Shown here one piece after another: positions 1 to 11,075 of a DNA stretch of 64,000 bases. Below the pieces are notes generated by a model. The model had not been told where the DNA came from, ran no database searches, and was given only the letters and a program-made list of their open reading frames with translations. The position numbers and the translations under genes are program-made. Where the stretch lies: positions 81,907,160 to 81,971,159 of the forward strand of contig JBANSL010000005.1 of the NCBI GenBank assembly GCA_037127255.1. Direction: 5' to 3'. The DNA comes from Persicaria tinctoria (Eukaryota > Streptophyta > Magnoliopsida > Caryophyllales > Polygonaceae). The first letter of the stretch is position 1; the number at the start of each line of letters is the position of its first letter.

Positions 1-135
1 TGGGCACTCGGCATCGGCATGGTCTATGCCGACTTGGGCACTCCACATCGGCATGATCTATGCCGACTTGGGCACTCGACATCGGCACCGTGCCGATGGC
101 GATATGAAACCGTGCGTATAGCATAAACGTTTTAT
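1..135. repeat. GCCGA-rich short tandem repeat, copy 1
   Basis: Two full and one diverged unit of about 34 bp, each beginning TGGGCACTC and ending GCCGACT, run from the window edge to about base 100. They are followed by CGGCACCGTGCCGATGGCGA and a tail reading CGTGC.TATAGCATAA. A related block lies in the same orientation at 2875-3005, on the other side of a PMD pseudogene. The array may continue beyond the window. Function unknown; it could be a subterminal repeat of a larger element. Confidence 0.7.
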
Positions 136-159
136 AGGTTTAGAACTTTCATACTTTGT

Positions 160-417
160 GATAATAGGTGTAGAGAACAATGTGATGAAATTTAGGTTAT
201 GTAATATTATTCAAGGAAAAAGTTAATTATATGTTGAAAACATAGATTTAGTTGGGATAAAATGAAGTATGAAAGTTTATGTAATTTAAAAAATGTGGTT
301 ATGTTATGTGAAAAATCTAAATTATGTTGCATTTGACGGCTAGTTTTATGATAATATAGGTGTAGAAAGCAATGTGATGAAATTAAGGTTATGTCATATT
401 ATTTAAGGAAAAAGTTC
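160..417 (+). repeat. Diverged direct repeat, two units about 190 bp apart
   Basis: The stretch 160-225 (GATAATAGGTGTAGAGAACA and onward) recurs at 350-417 with small changes, ending AAGGAAAAAGTT both times. The surroundings are AT-rich and show no coding signal. It is probably part of the same element as the PMD relic that follows. Confidence 0.6.
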
Positions 418-539
418 TTAATAGATTTATGTTCAATTTAAAGGTTAATTTTATTACAATGTAGCTGCAGAATTAAATTGGATATAATTTAATGGTTAAT
501 TGGATGTAGTATAAAAGATGATTTCAGGGAAAAGTTAAG

Positions 540-2300
540 TATTTCATATTAATGTGAAAATTTCTATTACAGGCAATGAGGCGTGCCCTTTCGCAATGCG
601 AACGGGTACGGCCAACCGTTTCGTTCAGGAAAGGTGATAGGCCTTTAGAGCCCGCGAGAGCGAGCACGTCAGCAATCAGACAGTCGGAGTATGAACCAAG
701 TTTGTCGGCACCCTCGTGACACCACCCAATGGACATGCATGTCAAGAGCATCAGGCGTACTGACCGGTTTACTACATTACGAAGATGGCCTCGTGACACC
801 ATCAAGTGGAACTGGTGGTATTTGGTCAGGAACGGTGGGTTACATGTTTTGGAAGATATTAGTTTTGGGATCGTCGATCACTGTCTCATTCAAGCCTTCC
901 TGTATCGATGGCATCCGGAGACCAGCAACCTCCATCTTCCCTGGGGGAGATGACAATTACCTTACACGATGTGAACAAGTTGTTAGGTTTGCCAATCGAC
1001 GGTGTTGCACTAAAGCCTAGCAGCTCAAACACTTTACGACAACAGTGGATGATGGCCAACTTCAACTTCTCCCATGCTGATTTCATCCCTAGTGGGAATG
1101 CATTTTTCCACAACAACCTAGATAGGCACCTTGAGGACCTGTTGCTCAAGCCCGACACACCCCATCGGGTACTCGTAAAAGGTTATTTGCTGGAGGTTCT
1201 AGGCAGCGTAGTGCTCAACGGCAGAACCACAACCGCCATCTCCATAGCTGCATTGGACTTCATCATCGATCATGCACGAACCGCAGAGTATGCTTGGGGA
1301 GCGGGTGTCCTTGCATATCTCTATCGCCATCTGGTATCTCGTCTAGGACAGGGATGAATGCCATTAGTGGGTGTACTGCTCTGTTGCAGGTACTACAATC
1401 CAGAAATCCCCTACCTATGTTGTGTTTTGTTATTGAATATTATTCACCGCATGACGTTTTTTATGGTCTTTCAGTATTGGATATTTACACATTTCCCAAT
1501 GTTCTCACCCGGCGTTTCTAAGGACCCGGAGGAACATGGAGACCCTCGCTTGGCCAAGCGGTACACAGCTCGCCCCACACCAAGGGTGACCACGGAGAGG
1601 ACCCTTCAGTTCATAAAACAACTGAAAACAATGTGTGCGGAGGACGTCAAGTTCATGCCCTACGGTTAGCTGGATTTCAATGGGTTTTACCGGGTCTCTC
1701 GATTTAGAGGAATCATCCAATTTTCCACCAACAAGGAACCCTACATGCCAGACCGAGTTCTGCGATAGTTTGGCTATGTGCAGACCGTTCCGATGGAGAG
1801 AATCCTCCCGCTTAGAGAAGAAAGATCACAATAGACCAAGGGCCTCAAGCTGATCTGGATGCCTGTGGACGAACGTTGAGATGACCACTTCAATGTCTCA
1901 GATGTGTACATATCATTCAACGGCCATTCACTCGTGCTTGAGCCTCACGCCGTTTCCGCAGACTACATGCAGTGGTTTGCTGAGCATGGCCACCCCTTTG
2001 TTTTCAAAGGCTCACATCAACAGCTACCACCGACATATGCTCCTTCTGTTGATGTATACGATCAGCGGGTACGTATGCAGATTACCAATTACATTTCATT
2101 TTAGTTTCTTTGTTTCATACCTTTGTTTTCATCGCCATCTTATTGTATTCGCCTACTCGATGCAGAAGGGAAATCTAAGTCGACATCTCGACTATCCCGA
2201 GCCTCTCCGTACTTATCACACACTAAACGAACGGTACCCAGTCCACTCATTTTGCTCTTCCATGACCGAGTGATCACAAATACCATGTTTTTTTCTTCCC
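540..2300 (+). pseudogene. Degenerate plant mobile domain (PMD/MAIN-like) gene, copy A
   Basis: PMD proteins occur as plant genes and as cargo of Mutator-like and other transposons. Successive frames give the family landmarks in order: FGIVDHCLIQAFLYRWHPET near 860-925, GEMTITLHDVNKLLGLP near 945-1000, YAWGAGVLAYLYRHL near 1288-1335, a WIFTHFPMF block after a probable intron near 1480-1500, PYMPDRVL near 1740-1765, and a YMQWFAEHGHP-type end near 1965-2000. The reading frame shifts within a G run near 945 and there are stops further on, so no intact protein is possible. Intron-like breaks with GT/AG signals remain, which suggests decay of an intron-bearing copy rather than retroposition. It is a relic with no assured function. 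Confidence 0.75.
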
Positions 2301-2662
2301 TGTATATCTAGTCCATTCCTTCATGTTCACTTGATCAGCCCAAAAACCATCAAGTGTAAACATCGAACCATAATCTGTACCCAAATGAAGAGATTGGTTT
2401 TGTTCCTGGATAATGTAACTTATGTACTAAGAACATTTTCACGCAAAATCTCACTATATGCAATTTTACAAAATATGCTACAATAACCCTATATTATATG
2501 ATGGTTTCGTATTACACAACTATGCTATATTATGATTCTATTCAAACAAAATATCCATAACTATAAAAATGTTCGCTCAATATAAACAACTTTGTTTGAC
2601 CTACATCACCATTCCGCTATACATATAGTTCTACAAACTTTAGCAATGTATGAATACTTTAC

Positions 2663-2752
2663 CTCGAGATTATTTACCAGCTCCTCCGGATCATTATAAC
2701 TGAAAATGTCAAATGGTAGCTCGCCTCCGCCATCTTCTTTCGGTAACGCCAT
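2663..2752 (-). CDS. Possible short first exon, 30 codons, behind a TATA box
   Basis: On the minus strand an ATG opens an acidic 30-residue segment starting MALPKEDGGGELPFDIF and ending in NNLE. It is followed directly by a GTAAAG donor-like site. A strong TATA box lies 79 bases upstream. No family is recognised and no convincing downstream exon was found, so this may be the leftover start of a transposon gene transcribed away from the GCCGA-rich repeat. Promoter, ATG and donor are visible; that it is expressed is inference. Confidence 0.35.
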
Positions 2753-2830
2753 TTTAACCGTCCCCTTTAACAGATGATGGAGAGAATAATATGATAGAGA
2801 GCAATCGAAAAATAAACCCAACTAAGCTCC

Positions 2831-2838
2831 TATTTATA
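2831..2838 (-). promoter_or_regulatory. TATA box on the minus strand
   Basis: The minus strand reads TCTATAAATAGGAGC, a near-ideal plant TATA box. About 75 bases of pyrimidine-rich leader follow before the ATG at 2752. The GCCGA-rich repeat lies immediately upstream in the same orientation, so the repeat may be promoter sequence. Confidence 0.5.
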
Positions 2839-2874
2839 GACCTTCGTGTGGGTAAGCATAGGACAAAGATGTCG

Positions 2875-3005
2875 ATTTAGGAACTCGGCACTGGCAAGAT
2901 TGTTGCCGACTTCGGCACTCGACATTGGCAAAATCAATGTCGACTCCAACAATCGGCATCGGCACCGTGTCGATGGCGATATTTTGCCGTGCAGATAGCA
3001 TAACC
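2875..3005. repeat. GCCGA-rich repeat, copy 2
   Basis: This block shares CGGCACTCGACATTGGCA, ATCGGCATCGGCACCGTG and GCAGATAGCATAACCGT with positions 1-135, in the same orientation. The two copies flank the PMD relic and the minus-strand TATA box. Between 3006 and 3350 the sequence is AT-rich with nothing recognisable. Confidence 0.65.
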
Positions 3006-3358
3006 GTAGATAAAAGATAAATCAAAGCAAAGTTTCAAGCATAACAGTGATTAAAATTTTAAAACATAAATCAAAGAGATGCTAGATAAAACATAAATCC
3101 TGTTTCTTCATCAAAACTTTCGCCATCGATTGTCGAGTTCGAAGAGCTTTCAACATAGTAAAAAAAATTATATCTACAATCATTAAGATCCAATTTCACT
3201 TGGGCTTTTGATTCAATTGAATACATGACATTATAATATGCTTATATAGGTCTCAGAAACAACGTAACAAACAGGAAAGTCAAAATCGATCATACGATTG
3301 AAATGGGACAAGAGTGGAATCTAAACGTGCACCTTGATCGATACATGGGGCTAGTAAT

Positions 3359-3850
3359 CAAGGGCGGAGCGGAGGGAGGGGGTGCATGGGGTGGCTCGAG
3401 CCCCTGTCGGAGGAAAACGTAAAAAAAATTAAAAATATGTATTATTTTTTTTGTAATTTTTGTTAATTTAAGGGTTCAAAATAGTTAAAAAGAGTAATAA
3501 ATTAATAAATGTGCTTAGCTTAGTTGGTTTAAGGTGGGAACTTGAATGACGAGATCTTAAGTTTGAGTCCTTATAACTTCATTTATGGATTTTTGTAGCT
3601 TTTTAAATTTAAAATAGTTATTTAAATCATACATTTAATGTGTTTTCTACTATATTTTTTACAACAAAAATGGTATCATATATATATCTTCAAAAAAAAT
3701 CTCCATAATATAGATAGTTATTTAAATCATACATTTAATGTGTTTTCTACTATATTTTTTACAACAAATATGGTATCACATATATACATTCAAAAAAAAA
3801 TCTCGATAACATAGTTGAGCCCCCTGGATTTTTTTCTGGCTCCGCTCCTG
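3359..3850. mobile_element. hAT-type MITE with internal 100-bp tandem duplication
   Basis: The ends are inverted: CAAGGGCGGAGC on the left and GCTCCGCTCCTG on the right. Flanking 8-bp sites CTAGTAAT (3351-3358) and ATAGTAAT (3851-3858) match at 7 of 8 positions, as expected of hAT insertion. Inside, a unit of about 100 bp at 3614-3713 is repeated at 3714-3810. No transposase is present. About 100 bases of AT-rich sequence with nothing recognisable separate it from the next LINE. Confidence 0.75.
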
Positions 3851-4047
3851 ATAGTAATGATATATGATGGAGGGAGTCGATTTCCCAAAGAGAGCTTTCT
3901 ATTTCAAAATTAAATAATAAATCCAAGTTTAGAGTTGGATGAAAATAAATTAATTATGTGCTAGAGGTGGAAGAGAGGATCGTATATGTGAACAAAAGTC
4001 CGGAGAGAACAAAATATATACCTTTAGGCTTCAAATATATCCAATTT

Positions 4048-6408
4048 GGATCGGGTGGATCATGGAATGCATCCGGAGTCCGAATATGCAGATCCTTTGG
4101 AATGGCGAAGCATCCGAGCAATTCACGCCGACGAGGGGGGTCCGCCAAGGTGATCCAATATCTCCATATATATTTATCCTTTGTATGGAGAGACTAAGTC
4201 ACCTAATCTCAGCCTCAGTCGATGAAGAAAATTGGAACCCGATTCGTATAGCGAGAGAGGGCCCCGCTCTGTCGCATCTGTTCTTCGCAGACGATGTCTT
4301 GCTCTTTGCCGAGGCTTCCGTGTCTCAGATTAGAGTTATCCATGAGTGTCTGGAAGCTTTCTGCAACTCCTGCGGGCAAAAGGTCAGCCTCCAAAAATCC
4401 AATGTTTCGTCTCCAAAAATGTCAGTGAGGAACTCCGATCAAGAATCCAAGTTGAAGGTGGGATTGAGGCCACTAACAACTTGGGGAATTACCTGGGGAT
4501 GCCCATCCTCCACAATCGCGTCAACAAAGGTACGTGCTCTCACATTTTTGATAAGTTTAATGCTAAATTAGCGGGGTGGAAGGCCTCTCTGTTGAACCTT
4601 GCAGGAAGGGCTACCCTTACTCGAGCGGTGCTCTCGACTATCCCGGTTTACACTATGACCACTATCCTCCTCCCCACAAGCATGTGCAAGAACATTGAGA
4701 AAGTGTGCAGAAACTTCCTTTGGGGTTCTAGCCCGAAGAGAAGACGGATCCACAAAATTGCGTGGGATAAAATCACTCGCCCTAAAGCTTTAGGGGGCCT
4801 CGGACTTAGGCGCATGGCTGACCTCAACCTTGTCTTGGTAGTGGTAGCGAATCTCGGATTGAGACTTTTGAATGATGATAGAGGCATGTGGGCAGAAATC
4901 ATTGTGAGCAAATATGCCAACAAAGCCCTTGGGAATTCGGATGGAGCCTCATACGTTTGGAAGGGGATCAAGAAGGCCACGGAGATCGTCCTGAAACCTA
5001 GGCTCCGCTGAAACATTGGCGACGGGTACAATGTCAAGTTTTGGAAGGATACCTCCACGGAGATCCCTCCCTTTGGAGGTGCTGACGACGGTCCTCCCAG
5101 CCCAGCAGGACGTCGCGGTCTCGGATCTGTGGGAGCAGAGGGCGCGTCTGGAAGTGGCAATAGTTTTTCGGGCTCCTCCCGACTTCAACATTCCTCCTCA
5201 TCGCTGTCGCTACTGTGTTCGATCGAGAGGATACCCTCTGCTGGCCCTTGAGCAAAGATGGTGTTTACACTACGAGCTCCGGGTACCTCACTATCGGGAA
5301 ATGGGCAACACCAACTTGTGCGACAGTCTTTCTTCAAATCCATCTGGAGCTTGGATGTTAACGAGAGAATCAAGACCTTTGTCTGGTCTGTTTCAAAGGG
5401 AGGGTTCATGACGAACCTCGAACGCTTCCGATGACACATCGGTAACTCTAATATTTGTCCTTGTTGCCATAAATTCTCGGAATCCCTTATCTACCTCTTT
5501 AGGGATTGTGATTCTGCTAAAGCCTTTTGGATGCAGGTGGTGGAGGGCAAAAGGAAGGTGGACTTCTTCTCCCTTCCTTCACGGCTTGGATGCGCTTCAA
5601 TCTGCCGCCTGACATGGTGGAGGTTCCGGCGAAGAAATGGAAGGAGTTCTTCGGGGTGGCGTTGTGGAAGATCTGGACTAGAAGAAACGACATTGTCTTC
5701 AATGGCTCGCATGATGGTACACTGTCCCCGTAAGGATGCTGGAAATTAATTGGATGCTGACCATAGCAATGCCAAGAGGATGCTCGCTACTCTGGCCCCC
5801 ATGAACCGAAAAGCGGCCGTTTCTGCTTGCTGGTCTCCTCCGAAGACAGACTGGATTAAACTCAATGTTGATGGAGCTGTCAAGAGCTCTGGAGAAGCGG
5901 TTGCTGGTGGTGTAGCTCGCAACAAGAACGGAGAATGGCTCGTGGGTTTCTTGCTTAACATCGGAGCCTGCTTAGTGGTGGATGCAGAGTTGTGGGCTTT
6001 GGCGAAGGGACTTGAGATTGCTTGGTCCTGGGGCTACAAGAAAGTCTTACTTGAATCAGACTCTGAGTCCACGGTGAAGCTCTTGGAGAACGCGGTGTCT
6101 CCCCTACGCACCCTAGTGCGATCCTCGTAGCCCTCTGCCATGGCTTCCTTGGTAGGAGTTGGTCGATCTAACTCCGTCACATTCGTCGCAACTGTAATCG
6201 CCTAGCTGATGCCCTTGCGAAATTCTCTTTCTCTTTGCCTCTTGGATGTTGTATTTTGGACTCGGTTCCCCTGAGGGTCGCTTTGCTCTTCTTTTGGATG
6301 CACAAGGGGCCGTTTCGGCCTCCTTGGGCTCCCTGTAACTTTCGCTTCTTTTAATAAATTGCTCCCCGGAGCGAGGGCTTGCCCTCCGTTTCTCACCAAA
6401 AAAAAAAG
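4048..6408 (+). mobile_element. 5'-truncated LINE (L1 type), RT to RNase H, decayed
   Basis: The element starts inside reverse transcriptase and ends in a poly(A) run (about 6398-6408). Flanking 13-bp sites ATATATCCAATTT (4035-4047) and ATATATCCAGTTT (6409-6421) differ at one base, so this is a genuine 5'-truncated insertion. RT signatures are GVRQGDPISPYIF and FFADDVLLF (the catalytic DD). A frameshift follows near 4440, with the next frame carrying NYLGMPI and the LINE thumb region to about 5011. A zinc-knuckle-like linker follows near 5450-5520. RNase H appears at about 5800-6130 (LNVDGAVKSSG, AELWALAKGLEIAW, ESDSES). Several stops and frameshifts make it non-functional. Confidence 0.88.
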
Positions 6409-6421
6409 ATATATCCAGTTT

Positions 6422-7549
6422 ATGAACATAACAAAATCAGAGGACAAAGTTTGAACAATCGATTACCAACTGAACGTAATTCCTTGAACTTGCAATCACT
6501 TGAAATTGCTTCGCCCTAATCCTTCGCTCAAATTGATTTACTCGAAATTGCTCCCCAAATCGCTGTTAAGCACTAGTAAGACCTAGTTACCCCTAATCGA
6601 TCGATTCGCTCATCGCTTTTTCCCCCAAAACCCCAAATCGTCTAACCCCGATCATCGAAAGTGAAGTACTGTTTATTTTTTTTAGCGGGCCCTTTAAGAT
6701 TTTGGGGGAAATTAAGGCGGCACTGAACATAGTAAACACGTCAATTTGATGAATTACCGCCTCAAATATATATTTTTTAAGCGTATTTTGGTGATCCGCT
6801 TCCAAAAGATACTTGGACCGTCTCCATAAGCATATGTTGTAAAAACAGCTGTCTAAACCGCCTTTGTTAAACTCGGTTGGCCCTGGTGCGGGTCAAGACA
6901 AGCTGGAGGGAGATCGTGTGTGCGGGCCCACATACGGGAGACTCGAACAACACATAAACCCAAGCGGGGTTCCATCTCAAAACCAATTGGCAATGAGAGG
7001 AGTAGCCCACCAACCTTATATGTTGTTCAAGTATTCTCTAAATTACCGATGTGGGACAACCCACCATTCCAACAGCCTCCATAGACTAAACCAGTTCTAA
7101 ATTCGTAAAACTCTCCTAAACCGCTACGACGAATTGCTTCCTTACTTAACCACTGCTCTAAACCACCTCCTCTGCTCGGCATTGTAGTAGTGAGGATAAA
7201 TTAAAGGTTTGTGTTGAGGAGCTCCTCCAACTTCGAGAAGGAACCGAGCCTAGCTAACTAGCACCCATCCCCGTCGAACAATAAACAAGCATCCTCTTGG
7301 AATGCCTCGGAGAACGATGGGGAGCAGAAGTGCGAGGTATTTCTTATTACTTAGCTTTTCATTTTTGTAATTGCCATAGATTTCATAGATACAATTTCAG
7401 ATTTTTTAGATTCATAATATAATTTTGTATTACAATTTCATATTTTTTAATGATTTGTAGAACAACCTACTGTATCAACCTCACGAACTCATTATAATCG
7501 GGTCGACATGTGTTTTATATGATAATTTTGCATCGCTATCTTGCAATTC
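6422..7549. other. Non-coding stretch with a widespread plant repeat segment
   Basis: No gene is supported here. At about 6885-7065 a segment containing CCGATGTGGGACAACCC and AACCTTATATGTTGTTCAAG has the look of a dispersed plant repeat, but I cannot assign it to an element class or find its ends. The remainder is AT-rich. Confidence 0.4.
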
Positions 7550-8070
7550 ACATGACAAATGAATGGAGTGAGGCGTGAATCTCCTACCCCTCACCCACTA
7601 GCCAAAATGTATTGCAATTCACTTCACATGACATACCTGCATCGCTATCTTGCACTTCAAACTCCCCATTCATCGTTATCTTCCTTCTTGTATGATTTCA
7701 GACTTTGAAATCCTTTGCAGGAGATAGGTGGGGATGGAGAAGTAGTATCGATTTGAAGCACTACAGCACTCAAATTCTTGAAATTCACTACTGTCCGGCC
7801 ATAATCGATTTTCGGCATAGCAAAGCTTTACGAATTTGTAGACTTCCTTCATATAATGTAAGTATCTCAAGAACTCTACCGTATACTTTAATTTAACTGG
7901 TTTGGTTTGATGTTGAAAGCCATGTACGTAGATGTTGGTGACACGTACTCATCCGATCTTTTTTAATTATATACTTATGTTTAGGTTCTTGTACATCCCG
8001 CAAAATGAAGGAAAGAAAGTGTCCTTACTTGAAGCTAATTGGTTGTTCAAAAAATCTCAATTTAGCGATT
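7550..8070 (+). repeat. Duplicated non-coding segment, copy A
   Basis: Blocks such as GTGAATCTCCTACCCC, CTTGTATGATTTCAG, TAGCAAAGCTTTA, GTAAGTATCTCAA, ACTGGTTTGGTTTGATGTT and TCAAAAAATCTCAATTTAG occur here. They occur again in the same order and orientation at 10330-10925. Conserved GT and AG signals suggest a leader exon, an intron and a second exon of an unidentified transcript. The segment runs directly into a ZIP transporter remnant in this copy only. Confidence 0.65.
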
Positions 8071-8113
8071 GGCAGCCAACTCATCGCTCGGAGGACTTGG
8101 TGGGTGCGGGCAA

Positions 8114-8386
8114 CCGATGGGGGTGGCAATCGGGATCGGAATAACCAAAGTGTACAAGGAGAACAGCCCGACGTCGTTGATCGTTTAAGGGGTATTCGAC
8201 TCGGCTGCAGCCGGAATACTCATCTACATGGCTCTGGTGGACCTTTTTGCTGCACACTTTATGAACCCAAGGGTCCAGAACAACCCAAAGCTCCAGCTCG
8301 GTTCTAATGTTTCCCTTCTTCTTGGGGCTCTTGGGGCTCTGCCTGGATGTCTATCCCTGCTAAATGGGCTGAGACACTCTCTCTAA
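8114..8386 (+). pseudogene. ZIP-family metal transporter, C-terminal remnant
   Basis: ZIP proteins carry zinc, iron and other divalent metals across plant membranes. Reading from 8114, the frame gives the last two to three membrane spans of this family: GVAIGIGITKVYKENSPTSL, then [34 protein letters not shown] and VSLLLGALG. The [11 protein letters not shown]...FMNP stretch is diagnostic of plant IRT/ZIP proteins. One in-frame TAA (8186-8188) stands where the family has an acidic residue before G-(I/V)-F. The start and the first spans are missing, and the C-terminus ends in a non-family sequence stopping at 8384-8386. It is a broken 3' exon, perhaps left by a duplication or captured by a transposon. 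Confidence 0.8.
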
Positions 8387-8514
8387 ATTTATAAATTAAA
8401 TAAAAATTGTTTGATAGCTAAATTTTCTAACTTCAAAATCTTAGGTATGGTTGGTGCATGAGAACTGAATTTCATGTATTTTTTTCCCATGTGCATCAAA
8501 CCGTGTAATAAAAA

Positions 8515-9328
8515 GGTAAAATTGCAGGAAATATCCCCAACTTTGGGGGTAGTTGCGCTAAACACCCTGAACTTTTCAAATTTCGTGTAATATCCTATAC
8601 TTTAGGCTAAGTTGCTTTCGGTATCCCACATTTTAAATTTTAAATTTTAAATTTTAAATTTTGGGTTTAAATAAATGTTAAGGTATAATATAAATATATT
8701 CTTATATATTTCTATTAATTTTAATTAAAATATATAAATATATATAATTTTATATATATGCGGGACGGGACGAGATTTGCGGTATTCAAACTCTCAGTCC
8801 CGCGTAATTTTTGCGGGACGGGATTGGATTTTATTTCTCTAAATCCCACCGGGATCGTGACGGGATGCGGGACGGAACGGGATTTGCGGGTTTTGTGTCC
8901 ACCCTTATTTTCATATTTAATGAAGAATCAATTTTTTTTTGCTGGATTAATTTTAGTTTTTTTTTTACTTTTGTTTAATATCTTGATTGGAAAAATGACA
9001 GTAAATGCATTATTGCTTGGAAAAATGATATATTGATTGGAATACGTACGTACAAGATATTGATTGGAACATTTTAGTTTTTTTTTTGCTGGATTAATTC
9101 TCTCCTCTTATGATTGTAAATGCATATGACAGTAAAATTTTAGTTTTTTTTTTGCTGGTTTAATTTTAGTCTAATGTCATTACTTTTTGTCATAATTTGA
9201 AAAAAAAATATGTATTGGATACCGAAAGCAACTTACCCTAAAGTATAGGATATTACACGAAATTTGAAAAGTTCAGGATATTTAGAGCAACTACCCCCAA
9301 AGTTGGGGATATTTCCTGCAATTTTACC
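8515..9328. mobile_element. Mutator-like non-autonomous element, long TIRs
   Basis: Terminal inverted repeats of about 125 bp start GGTAAAATTGCAGGAAATAT on the left and end with its complement on the right. The flanking 9-bp sites TAATAAAAA (8506-8514 and 9329-9337) are identical, the duplication length typical of Mutator-like elements. The interior is AT-rich. It contains a block at about 8755-8890 with repeated GCGGGACGGGA that looks like a fragment of a different MITE. No transposase is encoded. Confidence 0.88.
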
Positions 9329-9522
9329 TAATAAAAACCATGCACATGTACGTAAAAATGGAATTGATTAGTTAGGGTGTGTTTGGAGTTATGCAATTAT
9401 TTTACCTCGATTAATGTGATATATATTAATGTGATTATTTAATTAAATTGTTAATAAGTTTCAGTCTTTTCATTAAAATCTGTTAAAGAAAATAAAAAAA
9501 ATGAAATGTTTATTAAGTTGTA

Positions 9523-9757
9523 CTCCCTCCGTTCCAAAATACATGAGTTTTTAGTTTTCAGCACGCTTTTTAAGGAGTGAAAAACTCTATGAAATATTAT
9601 TTTTTTAATTTAATTTTTTATATAATTTGATACTTATTAGTAATAAGTATCAAATGATATAAAAAATTTAATTAAAAAAATAATATTTCATAGAGTTTTT
9701 CGCTTCTTAAAAAACGTGTCAAAAAGGAAAAACCCATGTATTATGGAACGGAGGTAG
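9523..9757. mobile_element. Stowaway-type MITE
   Basis: The element begins CTCCCTCCGTTCC and ends GGAACGGAGGTAG, flanked by TA on both sides. Almost the whole element folds into one hairpin around ATTAGTAATA. The TIR and TA target are typical of Tc1/mariner-derived Stowaway MITEs. Between the Mutator-like element and this one there is only AT-rich sequence. Confidence 0.92.
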
Positions 9758-10090
9758 TATATGTTTCATCGATTTATTTGTTTCAAATATAGGAAAGTGT
9801 TCAGTATATTAGGACACCTCAAATTTAAAAAGTTTGTTCAAAATAGTCTTGTCTCCCAAATTTGGGGAGTTTCCAATCTTAGCCCAAATTGCTTGCTGAT
9901 TCTTTCCTTTTTGTATTACTGAGTAATATACTGAGTAACTCTTTCAAAAATTAATCAAAACTGAAGGCAGATTGAATTATGGTAACGGAGTGGCCGATAA
10001 GATTGCACATCTTTACCGTTTTATTATGGGCCTCAACATTTACACTTGTATAGGTTTATAAAATCTCATCCGCAAAAATACAGTACTGTA

Positions 10091-10321
10091 CTCCCTCCGT
10101 TTGAAAATATTTGTCGTTTGACTTTTCGGCACGCTTTTTAAGGAGTTAAATACTCTATAAAATATAATTTTTTTAATTAAATTTTTTTCATAATCTTATA
10201 CTTACTACTTATATGTATTAAATTATATAAAGAAATTTGATTAAAAAAATATATTTTATAGAGTTTTTAGCTCATTAAAAAGCGTGCACTATAAACGATA
10301 AATATTTTCAAACGGAGGGAG
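10091..10321. mobile_element. Stowaway-type MITE, second copy
   Basis: It begins CTCCCTCCGTTTG and ends CAAACGGAGGGAG, with TA on each side. The internal arms carry CACGCTTTTTAAGGAG and its near complement. It lies 330 bp from the previous Stowaway copy; the two are related but clearly separate insertions. Confidence 0.92.
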
Positions 10322-10329
10322 TAGTATTT

Positions 10330-10925
10330 AAAATCAATTCAAAATGAATTGACTGAGACGTGAATCTCCTACCCCAACACTCACTTCAGTCACTTGTCAA
10401 TTCAAAATTTACTTCAATTAATTCACATGCATGACAAGGCTGCCTTGCTGTCTTCCACTTCAAACTGCCCATTCAATTTCAGCTTTGCAGTGTTCAGAAT
10501 TGTGTATAAAAGTAACGTTTTTATCCTCACTCCAAGTTGTATGATTTCAGTCTTTAACATCTTTTGGAGGAGCTAGAGAAAGAGCAGAGAGAAGGGAAGC
10601 CCTCAAATTCTCAAAATCCACTGTAGCAAAGCTTTAGGAATTTGTAGAGGTTCTTCATATATGGAATGGAGATAACTAGCAATGTAAATGTAAGTATCTC
10701 AAAAACTCTATATATCTCTATAATTTTGCATTATACTTTAACTGGTTTGGTTTGATGTTCGATCGGGAAATCGATATAAGCCATGTGGATGTTGGAATTC
10801 AATCTTCTTATTGCTTGTCTTTAGGTTCTTGAAGATCCGACAAAGTGAAGGAACAAAAGTTTAAGCTACCACTACTGGAAGCTAATGGGTTGTTCAAAAA
10901 AAATCTCAATTTAGAGATTGTTTCA
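10330..10925 (+). repeat. Duplicated non-coding segment, copy B
   Basis: This copy is collinear with 7550-8070 but has diverged and carries extra sequence near 10490-10530. The second half (TTTAGGTTCTTGAAGATCCG and onward) matches the part of copy A that precedes the ZIP remnant. Here it ends at TCAATTTAGAGATTG with no ZIP sequence following. Confidence 0.65.
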
Positions 10926-11075
10926 AGGTAAATTAATATATAAGAGTTTGGATAAAAAAAATTAAAGGTAAATCTCAATTTAGAGATTTTTTATATCTAG
11001 GTATTTTTGGGTCAGATGTTCGATGTTAAAATTAGTGGAAAAGCTCTCTTTTGAGGCTTCTCAAGACCCAAATCT

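Noticed and set aside
9375..9390. TTAGGGTGTGTTTGGAG as the left end of the Harbinger element
   Set aside because: The flanking triplet is TTA here and TAA at the right end on the same strand, so the target sites do not match, and the 5-kb span includes unrelated duplicated sequence.
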